Positions 53,750 through 64,000 of a stretch of 64,000 bases of DNA are shown here, piece after piece. The notes under the pieces are model-generated. The model saw only the letters and a list, made by a program, of their open reading frames with translations, was not told where the DNA came from and ran no database searches. Every line of letters begins with the position of its first letter. The first letter of the stretch is position 1. The stretch comes from Simmondsia chinensis (Eukaryota; Streptophyta; Magnoliopsida; Caryophyllales; Simmondsiaceae): the NCBI GenBank assembly GCA_018398585.1, contig JAGTTD010000013.1, forward strand, positions 30,273,131-30,337,130, read 5' to 3'. The translations under genes and the position numbers were made by a program.

Positions 53750-54930
53750 ACCCTAACCCAGCCGCCGCCGCCACCTCCGGCGAACTCCCGCTCCTCTCTC
53801 TCCCACTGGTCGCGTCGACATCTCTCCCACTGCACCGGCCCCAGGCTCGCCGTCGCCCGCCGTCGCTCCGGTTGCCCCTATTTCCTGTCGAACCCGTCGC
53901 CCATCGTCTCTCCGGCCCGTCGTCTCTCCGGTTACCACTATTTTGACCCCCATGGCCGCTACCTGCTTCTCTCCTTCTCTCTCCAGTGTCGACGCCTTCC
54001 CCCTGTCACCGGCACCAACAATTGCTGCTCGGCCACCGCTCTCCCTCGCCTAGCCACCACCACGACCACTGATTCCGGCTGGGCCCATGTCGGCCCCTCT
54101 CTCTTCCGGGCTCACCCACGGGTTCTTGGTCCCCTCTTTTTCCTCCTCTCATGCCGAACCGTCTTTGTCATCCGCTCATATCGGTGCTTCCTCCTCCGGG
54201 TATAGTATTGGTCTTCCCTTACCCTCCTTTAATTTTTCTAATTACTCGTCCCCCCTCATGGCTGGTGCATCGTCCCTACAGGGGTTTCCCCCCATGTGAC
54301 TCCCCTTCCTCCCTCCTCTATTACAAGTCTGGTTACTATTAAACTAGAAAACCCCACCGATTATAGCACATGGCAGGAACAAGTCTCCATGGTTCTCCGT
54401 GCCCATCATCGATGGCTCACACCTGTGTCCTCCTGCCCAAATTCCAACACCCACGGGCCAGTATATCCCCAAACCTGATGCTATAACATGGTCCTCTATA
54501 GATCAAAGCATTAGGGCATGTTTGTCTACCTCTCTCGCTCGCCCGGTCCTAAATGATGTCATCCACCACCCTACATCCCGAGACATGTGGATTGCCCTAG
54601 CCAAACGCTTTCGTGACCACTCCCTTGCTTAGGAGTTTGACCTTCGCTCTCAACTTGTCACCTTCCGTAAAGACAATAAATCCATGACCATGTACCTCAC
54701 CGATCTCAAAACCATAGCCGATGACCTGGCTGCCATAGACTCACCTGTCTCTAACTGTGAGCTTCTCTATTACGCTCTCTTCCGTCTCCCTCTGGAGTAT
54801 GCCGCCAGTCGTCTTGTGATCTCTCTTTTGAACAACTCAGGACTGCACTGTTAGATGAAGAGGCTGCTCTTGCTCGCATTGACGCTCACTCCTCTACAGA
54901 TCACGGCCATGCACTCTTAGCCGCTCCTCC
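53750..54930 (+). pseudogene. copia 4 gag
   Basis: Serine/proline-rich N-terminal text (54087-54299) is followed in a shifted frame by SITSLVTIKLENPTDYSTWQ and then ARPVLNDVIHHPTSRDMWIA and RKDNKSMTMYLTDLKTIADD. Three or more frame breaks occur. The G/R-rich region ends before a knuckle-like CQICHQAVYAASLCPHRY near 55180. Confidence 0.85.
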
Positions 54931-55170
54931 TCTTGTGGACTCGACGGCTCGGGCCGAGGTCACGGTGGACGTGAACGTAAGGGCCGTGGACGTAACAACA
55001 ATCGCAATGGGAACTTCGGTGGTCGTGGTGGGTCACACGGTCAACCGCAACATCCTCCTGGTACAAGTATGGTTCCCACCGGTGGTCTCCCTCCACATCA
55101 ACAAACTTGGGGTCTCAACTGAGGTACGCATTCTCGTCAGCCTCATGATGGTATACTCGGTGCCGGTCCA

Positions 55171-56478
55171 TTGGTCTGTCAGATTTGTCATCAAGCAGTT
55201 TATGCTGCCTCTCTCTGTCCTCACCGCTACGTTAATTCTGATCTCTCCCAATCTCTATCGCCCATGTTTGTTAATGATTCTGCTGATCCTACATGGTACC
55301 CTGACTCTGGGGCGTCTAATCATATGACTTCCAATGCAGGTATTTTAACTAAACACACTGTTTATCGTGGTTCAAAATTAATTCAAGTTGGCAATGGTTC
55401 CCTGTTACCAGTTACTCATGTTGGTTTTTCAAAAATTCGCACTAACTCTCGTGACCTGTTACTTCCTAATGTTATGTTGGTTCCTGGCCTTACATAAAAC
55501 CTATTGTCTATTAAACAGCTGTGTCGCGATAATAACTGTGTCGTGGAGTTTGACTCTTCTTCCTTTTGTGTCAAGGACAAGGCTACGGGGACGCCCCTCC
55601 TCAAGATACGCAGTGAAGGACCCCTTTATGGGTTTTCTCCGCACCCTCCTGGGCTCATAGCATGGACCGTTCCGGCTGAACTCTGGCACAGGCGCTTAGG
55701 TCATTTAGGAAATTTTGTTTTTGATACTTTACGCCTCCGTTCCTTGATTTCTTCTGTTTCTAGGGCTAACTCAATAAAACATTGTTATGCATGTTGTCTA
55801 GGAAAGTCGCTTTGTTTACCATTTTTGCGTGTGTTACATGCTACTACTTTGCCTTTACAATTGATACATTCGGATGTTTGGCAATCCCCTGTTGTGTCTG
55901 AATCTGCTTTTCGGTATTATGTATTATTTGTTGATGATTATAAACGCTTTACCTGGCTTTATCCGATGCAAAGGAAGGACGAAGTGTACTCTATCTTTAC
56001 TGATTTTAAGGTCTTTGTTGAAAACCAGTTCAATGTCAAAATTAAATGTTTTCAAAGTGATGGAGGCTGTGAGTTTGACAATAGGTCCATGGCTAACCTT
56101 TGTCGCACTCATGGTATTCACTTCCGCCTCTCTTGTCTTGATACCCTGCAACAAAATGGGGTGGCGGAACGAAAGCATCATCATTTAAGTGAAATGGTAC
56201 GGACCCTACACTTTCAGGCGCGTCTTCCATCTAAATTTTGGGCTGATACTGCTTGCACTGCTTGTTACATTATAAATCGGTTGCCTACTCCAAACTTACA
56301 AAATCTTTCTCCCTTTGAAAAACTTTTTAAAAGGCTCCTGACTATAATTTTTTTTGGGTCTTTAGGTGTGCATGTTACCCCAACATCACATACCGTACCC
56401 CTCATAAATAGGCCCCCCAATCTGTCCCCTGCATCTTTATTGGGTATACAGGTCATTACAAAGCGTATCGCTGTCTAA
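55171..56478 (+). pseudogene. copia 4 protease and integrase
   Basis: The protease site is WYPDSGASNHMTSNAG (D-S-G intact). After a stop at 55495 the frame from 55504 is open for 324 codons: LWHRRLGHLGNFVFDTLR; HSDVWQSPVVSESAFRYYVL (first D); QSDGGCEFDN (second D); and LQQNGVAERKHHHLSEM (E). All three catalytic acids are present. The C-terminal part is decayed, with frame breaks beyond 56330. Confidence 0.92.
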
Positions 56479-57041
56479 ACCCCACTACTGGTAGAGTCTA
56501 TACTAGCTGTCATGTCCATTTTGTTGAGCATTTGTTTCCTTATCCCGATCTCGTGTCTAGTTTGCATGCGCCGCCGACCCAGATGGTTGTGGACGTTCCC
56601 ATACCAAGCCTGCTTTTGGCTTACTCCATGCCCACGACCGCCCCTACTACTGTTGCATGGCTTATGGGTGTCTCGGGCTCGAGTTCTCTCCCGCCCACAC
56701 CACCACGGATCCCCATTGCTTCCCCTCACTCCCCATCTTCGGTCGGGTTGCCTGGCCCCGACACCGCGGTTCCTATGACCGAGTCGGGTCCCGTCCCCGA
56801 CTCCGGGGGCATACATCAAGATCCTCACCCTGACACCACTGTGACCTCCTTAGATGTTCACTCCGGGCCTCAGCCTACCCCCACTGCCATACCCACCACC
56901 TTGAATGTCCACCCCATGCGCACCCGCCTCAAGGACATGATACGCAAGTCCAAACACATACTGTCTCTTAGCTCTGTGGTTGTCATACAGGAACCAACAT
57001 GTTTTTCATAGGCCGTTAAGAATCCCCAGTGGCAGGAAGTC

Positions 57042-57970
57042 ATGGCTGAGGAGTTCAATACTCTCATTCAAAATCAGACATGGGACTTAGTTCTTGCGTC
57101 ACCTTCTCAAAATGAGGTCGGTAGTACTTGGAAATATAAGGTCAAGTATAAACCTGATGGTTCTGTTGATCGATTCAAGGCCCGCCTTGTTGCTCAAGGT
57201 TTCCATCAACGTGAGGGCCTTAACTACTTTGAAACTTTTAGCCCTGTTGTTAAACCCACCACCATCAGGTTCATTCTTGCTCTTGCTGTAACTCATAGGT
57301 GGTCCATTCGCCAACTTGATGTCAAAAATGTGTTTTTACATGGTTTTCTCAAAGAAGAGGTATATATGCGTCAGCCTCCGGGGTTCGTTCACCCAAAATA
57401 CCCTACGCATGTATGCCGCCTGCAAAAAGCTCTCTATGGCCTCAAACAGGCCCCTTGAGCCTGGTTTAATAGGTTTAGTGCGTTCCTCTATAGTCTTGAG
57501 GTCTACTGTAGTAAGGCTGATCCCTCCTTATTTATACATTGCTCCCCCAATAGCATCGTTTGCCTGCTTTTGTATGTGGACGATATCATCCTTACTGGCT
57601 CTGACTCCTCTCTACTCACATGTCTCATTGCTTCTCTCTCCACACAGTTTTCGATCAAAGATCTTGGCCCCCTTCATTACTTCCTTGGAATAGAGGCCAA
57701 ACTCACCAGACATGGTCTGTTTCTTTCCCAGCATAAATACACCTTGGATCTTCAGAGTAAGCATGACATGCTTGAGGCTAAACCTGTGCAAACTCCCTTA
57801 TCGGCTTGGGTCCAGCTGTCTGTGTCTGATGGGTCTCTCCTACCTGATCCGACCGAGTTTCGTAGTGCGGTAGGTGCCCTCCAGTACCTCACCATGACCC
57901 GCCCAGACATCGCATATGCAGTTAACCGTGTGTCTCAGTTTATGCACTCTCCTATTACTTCTCATTAGCA
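57042..57970 (+). pseudogene. copia 4 reverse transcriptase
   Basis: [54 protein letters not shown], a stop, then CLLLYVDDIILTGS and FSIKDLGPLHYFLGIEAKLT. The catalytic YVDD is intact. A stop at 57456-57458 and a frame change to 57570 break an otherwise good RT. Confidence 0.93.
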
Positions 57971-58526
57971 GATGGTTAAACGCATCCTATGGTACCTTAA
58001 GCTCACGCCTGATCATGGCCTTACCATCGGCCCGGGGTCATGCACCTCTGTCATGGCATATGCTGACGTTGACTGGGGTGGTTGTCCTGACACCCGTCGC
58101 TCGACCACGGGCTTTGCTTTGTTCCTTGGCCTTAATCTCATCTCGTGGCGTGCGAAGAAGCAGCCTACGGTTGCTAAATCTTCCACTGAGTCCGAATATT
58201 GTGCTGTAGTTAAGGTTGTTGCTGAATGTGATTGGATCCGATACCTTATGCGTGACTTAGGTCTGTGCCACACTGGCCCGATACTCGTCTACTGTGATAA
58301 TGTCTCCGCCACCTACCTGGCGGCCAATCCTATCTCTAATGATCACAGCAAGTATGTAGATGTTGACTTTCATTATGTTCGTGAGAAGGTTGTTAAGGGT
58401 GATATCCAGGTTCTGTACACATCTACTACCAAACAGATTGCGGGCATATTCACCGAAGGGTTAGCTACTGATCGTTTCCACTTCCATAAAGCCAATTTAC
58501 ACGTAGGTCCCCCTCGCACAGATTGA
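57970..58526 (+). pseudogene. copia 4 RNase H
   Basis: 184 open codons: VKRILWYLKLTPDHGLTIGP, ADVDWGGCPDTRRSTTGFAL, WRAKKQPTVAKSSTESEYCA, VYCDNVSATYLAANPISNDH and FHYVREKVVKGDIQV. The residues normally catalytic (D in DWGG, E in TESEY, D in YCDN) are present. It is in phase with the RT apart from a stop at 57966-57968. Confidence 0.93.
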
Positions 58527-58533
58527 GGGGGCG

Positions 58534-58645
58534 TATTATGATATATTATTAGGATATATTATATTAATTTTATTCTGATGTTATTTTGATATTATCCTAC
58601 TATTACTCTGATATTATTCTGATAATATTATATAATTATTCTTGT
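58534..58645 (+). repeat. 3' LTR of copia 4, truncated
   Basis: It begins TATTATGATATATTATTAGG after the polypurine tract and matches the 5' LTR for about 110 bases. It then diverges at ATTATTCTTGT, so the rest is deleted or replaced. Confidence 0.8.
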
Positions 58646-58720
58646 CAAGTACAATATTCAATTACATGTATTGTTGAGCATATTCGTAAGTATCTTTGAC
58701 CAAAATAATTAAAAAATAAA

Positions 58721-59231
58721 GTAAATTACAAAAAATCTTTCTAATTTTTACTTTAATAACAAAAAATCTTTTCGCAAATAAAATCACTCACTAAACCTTC
58801 TAACTTTTAAAAATTTTTTACTTTACCCCCAAACAACTTTTTTTGACCATTTTACCCCTCAACCAAAAAAAAGTTATATTTTATCTCATAATATTTTTTA
58901 AAAGAATTTTAAAAATATTTTTGATCTTTTGAACTTGTATACTTATTATAATTAATTAAAGTAATTATATTTTTATAAATATAGAAATTTTCTTTAATTT
59001 TTTTTTTGCTAAAAATATAAAATATTTAATTTTTGTTTAATAATATAAAACTCTTTTCTGAAAACAAAATTAAACGTTAGGGGTAAAATAATCAAAAATA
59101 AGTTGCATGGGGTTAAGTGATAAATTTTTAAAAGTGAGGGGGTTTTGTGAGTACTTTATATGTGAGGGGGGTTTTCTATTTTTGAAGCAAAAGACAGGGA
59201 GGGGGGGGGGGGGGGGGTTTCTATAATTTAC
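58721..59231. mobile_element. MITE with long inverted arms, G17 run
   Basis: The left arm (GTAAATTACAAAAAATC, then TTTTACCCCTCAACC) is complementary to the right arm (GGGGTAAAATAATCAAAAAT, then ATAATTTAC) over about 250 bases each, with mismatches. The ends GTAAATTA are inverted. A run of 17 G (59201-59217) lies near the right end. It has no coding capacity. Confidence 0.75.
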
Positions 59232-59316
59232 CCTAAAGAAAATATTCGTTAGTACAAAACATTGCACTTGTCAGCTAATGGCATATTAATTAGCTACAAA
59301 TTCCTCGACTATACAA

Positions 59317-59856
59317 GGTGTAAACGAGCCGAGATGAGTTGAGCACCCTCTTATACGAACTTGAGTTTGATGCGCCTTATCGAAACTCAAGTTAAAGCCG
59401 AGCTCTTATCGATTTTTTTAACCTTAGTTTGAGCTCCTATCAATAACATTTTATTATGTTCGCCACTTGACTCGGCTCGGCTTGTTATGCTAATCGAGCT
59501 GGTCCGAGCTCATTATCGAGTCGAGCTGTGCTTGTTATCGAGTAAAATGGAGTTCATAACCGAGTCAAAGCTTGTTATTGAGTTGAGCTCCTTATCGAGT
59601 TACTATTGAGCCATTATCGAACTTTTTTCGAGCTAATATTAAATGATAACGAGCTTTAACGAAGCTTTAACAAGTTTTTAACGAGCCATTAACAAACTTC
59701 TCGCGAACGTTAATGAGCCGGGCTTCCCTTTGTTTGAACTTGACTCGTTAAGCTTATTGAGCCTACTTGAAATTAGCTCGATAAACTATTGAGCTCCAAT
59801 AACCAATAGATTTCGAGCACGAATAGTTTATCAAACGTTGAGTTGGTTTTACACTC
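59317..59856. mobile_element. GAGCC-rich MULE-type MITE, copy 3
   Basis: It starts GGTGTAAACGAGCCGAGATG and ends with inverted GGTTTTACACTCTC. The interior is full of GAGCTCNTTATCGAG-type words, as at 41156. The 9-bp duplication is not recognisable here, so the boundaries are approximate. Confidence 0.65.
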
Positions 59857-60355
59857 TCTAAGTCTCTACTCATGAGCACTGGCCTAGACATCAGCTGCTA
59901 ATGGGCCATTTGTAATGCTTTTTTAACTAACTGAAAGTTGATGGTTAGTTCCGATATACAGAAAACCCATATATAGACTAGTAAAATGTAATGTGACTCG
60001 ATAATTTGATTCATTTAACCTGCGATATCTGACCCAATTTTAACTCGGAGATATCAAAAATTATTGATGCTTATGTTGGAATATTGAGGTAATGTGCTTT
60101 AATTTTGTCTATCTTGTATTTTGCCTCTATTCCATACAGGAAGAGTAGTGAAGGAAAATCTAGTTTATATATCTCATTTTCCTTGCACTTGATAAAGTCT
60201 TGAGGGGACTAGAGTGGGTTTTTTGTACAACACATGCGCGCGCGCCTGCCGCAATGCGGTGTGGAGTTTTTCTAACATGGATCTTTATTTTTACGGACAT
60301 TATAATTTACTTATCACAAATGAACTCTAGGGGAGTTCTGGACCGTGCACGAGGT
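59857..60355. other. Spacer, nothing recognised
   Basis: A short GCGCGCGC tract (60237-60245) is the only notable word. No gene or repeat is identified. Confidence 0.4.
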
Positions 60356-61113
60356 TGTTAAGCTCGAGCTTGAGGGTCTCTTGTGTCCAACCTAGAGGCC
60401 GCAATGCTCGAGTTTCTATCCGGTAGTCTAGGTTCAAGGTCGAGGTCTACGGCTTGAGCTCGAGATATGCGCTTTACCACATCTTCACCCACTCCTTTCC
60501 ATATATAAGCCGTTTGTGCCTTGATTGTGCCCGGATTTTGTACTCTTCCATATACGCCAGTTTCCTTATTATGGCCAGATTTCTTCCCCACATTCCTTAA
60601 CCGATTCTTGCTTGCACACTGAGTATTTTTGCCTATAAATACCATGCTTTAGGGCATTGTTCTGAACGCTAAATTAACACAGAACAATTTTGAATACAAA
60701 AATTCTCTTCTTCTTCCCACTGATATTCTCTGTGTTCTCACTCTGGTTACTGAGCAAGTTAGGGCATACTTCAACCCATCATCAAAGAGTACACTCCTGT
60801 GTTGGGTGCCGTGTTAATCTGAGGAGTTGGAGTGCCTGACAATCCCATTTGTACCGTAGCGGGGTATAAACGACTTGGGGTAATGGTGAACACCACAGCG
60901 CGGTGACTTCCTTCAGTTCACTCTTTCCTCTCTGAATCTTTTGTATTTCAGTTGTTTAATTATCTTGTCTCAAGTGAAGTTCGTGTAATACGAGGTTTAT
61001 TGAATTCAACTTTGTCATTATGTCATTTTTATATTGTCTTCCCCCATCTTGAGTTAGTCCTGGTTTCTCGAATTTGAGAATTTGATTACTTGTTTGCCAA
61101 TATTTTCCTAACA
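60356..61113 (+). repeat. Probable 5' LTR of copia 5
   Basis: The termini TGTTAA and CTAACA bracket 758 bp. A TATA-like CCTATAAATACC lies near 60631-60642, followed by a leader-like stretch. The gag ATG is only 20 bases after the LTR end, and no clear tRNA-Met primer site is visible, so the right boundary is tentative. Confidence 0.5.
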
Positions 61114-61133
61114 ATCTCAATCGTTTATTAAAA

Positions 61134-62010
61134 TGAGTAATCAAAACATGGCTATTGCTAGTTTTATCATACCTGACATGTCAAAGACTAAACCTTTAGA
61201 CGAGAAAAACTATTAATTTGGTCTGATAAGATAGAGTTTTTCCTTGGACAAATTGATGTCCATTACACCCTCTCGAGTGACAAGGCGAGACTTTGAGAAA
61301 GATAATCGAACCTGTAGGGGGATGTTATTGAATTATATGATGGCCCCACTTTACTAGATTTATAGTAAGATGAAATATGCTGAGGAAATCTGGGAAGCCT
61401 GGTGTAACAAATACAGTATAAATGATAGCACTGCTAAGAAGTATGTATGTGCTAAGTCATTGTCTTTCACCATGATCGATGATAAACCTGTCTTAGACCA
61501 GATCCATGAGTATGAGAACTTGTGTGTTGATATACTTAACGAAGGAATGAAAATGTGTGAGATGTTTCAGGCGAATTGTCTCATTGAGAAATTGCCTCCT
61601 TCGTGGGAAAATTATAAGGCTCAATTAAAACATAAAAAGAAAGATATGACTTTGGAAGAGCTAGTGTCCCATATTTATGTCGAGGACCAGAACCAAAAAC
61701 AAGCAAAAGAAAGGTCTTATGGGCACTCATCTATGTTTGCTAACCTGGATGAGTTTAAGAGTACAGGAAAGAATGACAGGTTTAGGAAGCCATGGAACAA
61801 GAGACGCTCCAACTGAGGCTCGAGCTTGAGCTTGAACTCGAAGCAAAAGCAAACCCGTGGCAAGAGTTCTTAGAACAACCCTGAAGATGGATAGAAAAGA
61901 GTCAAGGGAACATGCTGGACTTGTGGCGAGATAGGCCATTCCTCGAGAGACTGCAAGAAGGGATTCCGACCAAGAAAGCCTAAAGAACACACACCTCAGG
62001 GCAACCTCAC
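61134..62010 (+). pseudogene. copia 5 gag
   Basis: It starts MSNQNMAIASFIIPDMS at 61134 and breaks after 26 codons. 61370-61816 is open (MKYAEEIWEAWCNKY, DQIHEYENLCVDILNEGMKM, ANCLIEKLPPSWENYKAQLK, DMTLEELVSHI). Then CWTCGEIGHSSRDCKK gives an intact C-C-H-C knuckle. It belongs to a common plant copia lineage by wording. Confidence 0.88.
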
Positions 62011-62049
62011 CAAGAGCGGAGAAGTCTTTGTGGCCATGATCTCTGAGGT

Positions 62050-63300
62050 GAATATGGTTGGGAACATGGACGAGTGGGTTGTAGGTACTGATGCAACGAG
62101 GCACATCCACACTAATAAGGATCTATTCTGGGATTAGGAAAAAGCCATTGTGGGGGAGTGTGTATTCATGGGCAATTCTAGTTTGTCCTGGTTCTTGGTA
62201 AAACTTGACTTTGGAAAGATTTTATCTTTGCAAAATATGTTGCATGTCCTTAATCTAAGTAGAAATCTTGTTTCTAGTGCATTGCTTAACAAAGCTGGTT
62301 TTAAACTGACTTTTGAATCTGACAAGCTTGTTATCACCAAGAATACCAACTTTGTGGGGATGGGTTTTTGTAATAGAGGTCTCTTTCTACTTGATGTAGA
62401 AATGAATGAGAATGTATCTACTTCTTCGTTTGTTGTTGAGTCCTTGGACTTGTGGCATCCTAGGCTTGAACATGTTAACTATAATTCGGTTAAGAAGCTT
62501 AAACAAATGACTTTAATTCCCAACTGTGGTCTAACCAAACCTAACAAATGTGGATTATGTGTCGATGGCAAGGACCCTAAGAAGCCTTTTAACAAATCAG
62601 TTGAAAGAATATCCAGCGTACTTGAACTCATGCATAGTAACTTAGGTGACTTAAAGAATACCCTGAGTAGAGGTGGTAAGTGGTACTATATTACCATTAT
62701 CGATGACCACTCAAGATTCACCAAACTGTATCTCCTTAGTTCTAAGGATGAGGCTGAGGAGATGTCCCCAAGTATAAGGCAGAAGTTGAGAACCAATTAG
62801 ATCGTAGAATAAAAAGGGTTAGGTCTGATAGAGGAGGTGAGTATGACACTGCCTTCCTTAAGAAGAATTGTGACAAATGTGGCATTATTCATGAAGTATC
62901 AGCCCCTTATACATCCCAATAAAATTGTATAGCCAAAAGAAAGAACAGAACCCTGAAAGAGATGATGAACACTATGTTAATCAGCTTAGAACTACCCTCG
63001 AGCTTGTGGGGGGAAGCCATGTTGTCTGCATGCCATGTGCTTAATAAGATTCCACATAAAAGGATAGATAGAACACCTTATAAATTATGGAAGGGCCATG
63101 TGCCTAACCTTTAATACCTCAAAATATAGGAGTGTCTAACTAAAGTTGGGGTGCCGAAATTTAAAAGAAGTAAAATAGGTCTCAAAAGCATAGATGCTGT
63201 ATTTGTTGGTTATGTTATGAACATTGCTGCATATAGATTCACGTTATTAAGCTCAAGCCCTGGGCTCAGTAAGATCATGAAGTCTCGAGATGTTTAGTTC
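62050..63300 (+). pseudogene. copia 5 protease and integrase
   Basis: The protease region reads EWVVGTDATRHIH, with D-A-T where D-S-G is expected. 62150-62800 is open and includes LWHPRLEHVNYNSVKKLK (normally RLGH) and GGKWYYITIIDDHSRFTKLY. Then in another frame come RVRSDRGGEYD and a CIAKRKNRTL block with glutamate lost from the usual AER. It is degenerate. Confidence 0.87.
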
Positions 63301-63309
63301 TTCAAGCAT

Positions 63310-64000
63310 GTGTTTCCCATGAAAGAATCTGTGCATGTGCCGTTATCTATTTCTTTGCCTGATGCATCTACTCCTTCATCTAGTCATACACCCCCTGAGC
63401 TTGAGGTTCAAGAACTTAGGAGAAGTAAGAGGGCTCGAACTGAGACTAGTTTTGAACCTGACTTCATTACTCCATTTCTATTTGAACACCCAGATTTTGA
63501 TGAGCATGTTGTAAGAGCATTCATGTTAGAGGAAGATCTTAAGACCTATCATGAGGCCATGAGATCCATAGATGCTCCGCTTTGGAGAAAGGCTGTTAAT
63601 AATGAGCTAGGCTCAATCAGGAGTAATAACACTTGGGTGTTAGTGAACCTTCCGAGGGGATGCAAACTCATAAGGTGTAATGTTTAAAAAGAAATTGAGG
63701 ATTGATGGATCGATTAACAAGTTTAAGGCCAAATTAGTGGTTGAGGGGTACACTCAAAAATAAGGTATAAACTTTTTTGATACCTACTCACCCACCGTGA
63801 GAGCTTTAATTGCTCTAGCGATTATACATAACCTCGTACTACATCGATGAGCATCAAACCCAATTTTTTGAATGGTGACCTTAAGGAGGAAATTTACATG
63901 GAACAACCCGAAGGGTTTAAGGTTCTAGGTATGGAGCATAAAGTTTGTAAACTTGTAAAGTCCTTGTATAGTCTTAAGCAAGCTCCTAAACAATGGCATC
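63310..64000 (+). pseudogene. copia 5 linker and RT start, cut by window edge
   Basis: 63310-63687 is open and encodes a serine/proline-rich linker with LRRSKRARTETSF, then EAMRSIDAPLWRKAVNNELG and NNTWVLVNLPRGCKLI, the usual start of copia RT. Frame breaks follow, and the sequence ends at SLKQAPKQWH-like text. The remainder lies beyond the window. Confidence 0.88.

Larger units (their letters stand above)
53513..58645 (+). mobile_element. Ty1/copia element 4, short LTRs, related to copia 3
   Basis: The 5' LTR (53513-53680), primer site TGGTATCAGGAC (53681-53692), gag, protease, integrase, RT, RNase H, polypurine tract TTGAGGGGGCG and a truncated 3' LTR are in order. The proteins are close to those of copia 3, but the LTRs differ except for the TTCTCACA end. 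It is the best-preserved element here, with integrase open over 324 codons. Confidence 0.93.

Overview
The window is nuclear DNA from a flowering plant, most likely a eudicot. The evidence is AT-rich spacers, GT-AG introns, an intronless CrRLK1L receptor kinase, a four-exon plant DeSI-type peptidase, and a dense load of plant LTR retrotransposons, LINEs, SINEs and MITEs. Only two host genes look intact. I cannot name the species.

Layout. 1-3590 holds the decayed 3' part of a Ty3/gypsy chromovirus and its 3' LTR. 3591-6024 is nested small-repeat debris with two 5S-rRNA-derived SINEs. 6025-8523 encodes a malectin-like receptor kinase close to Arabidopsis At5g24010. 8608-10446 carries two Mutator-type MITEs; the second is packed with AACCGCG/CGCGGTT palindromes and has a 9-bp target duplication. 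10623-16244 is a 5'-truncated RTE-type LINE split by a 5.1-kb Ty1/copia element. 16448-18330 has another SINE and a MITE array. 18673-27334 is the DeSI-like gene, whose first and third introns are full of insertions. 28094-38824 is LINE and MITE debris plus an internally deleted copia. 39251-46174 is a long-LTR copia that itself carries a MULE-MITE and a LINE fragment. 47834-53002 and 53513-58645 are two related short-LTR copia elements lying head to head. 60356 to the window end is the 5' part of a fifth copia.

The two host genes are functionally unrelated. The receptor kinase should act at the plasma membrane in cell-wall or peptide sensing. The DeSI-like protein should act as a cysteine peptidase on ubiquitin-like modifiers. 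Related AT-rich repeats lie upstream of both, and both have a short upstream ORF.

The most coherent signal is a SINE/LINE partnership. Four SINE copies fuse a 5S rRNA head, including its internal Pol III promoter, to a 3' tail that also ends the RTE-type LINEs in the same window. One extreme product is an insertion of about 25 bp, a LINE/SINE 3' tail alone, between 15-bp target duplications. No CRISPR array, operon or bacterial-type system is present. All the LTR elements show stop codons, frameshifts or deletions.
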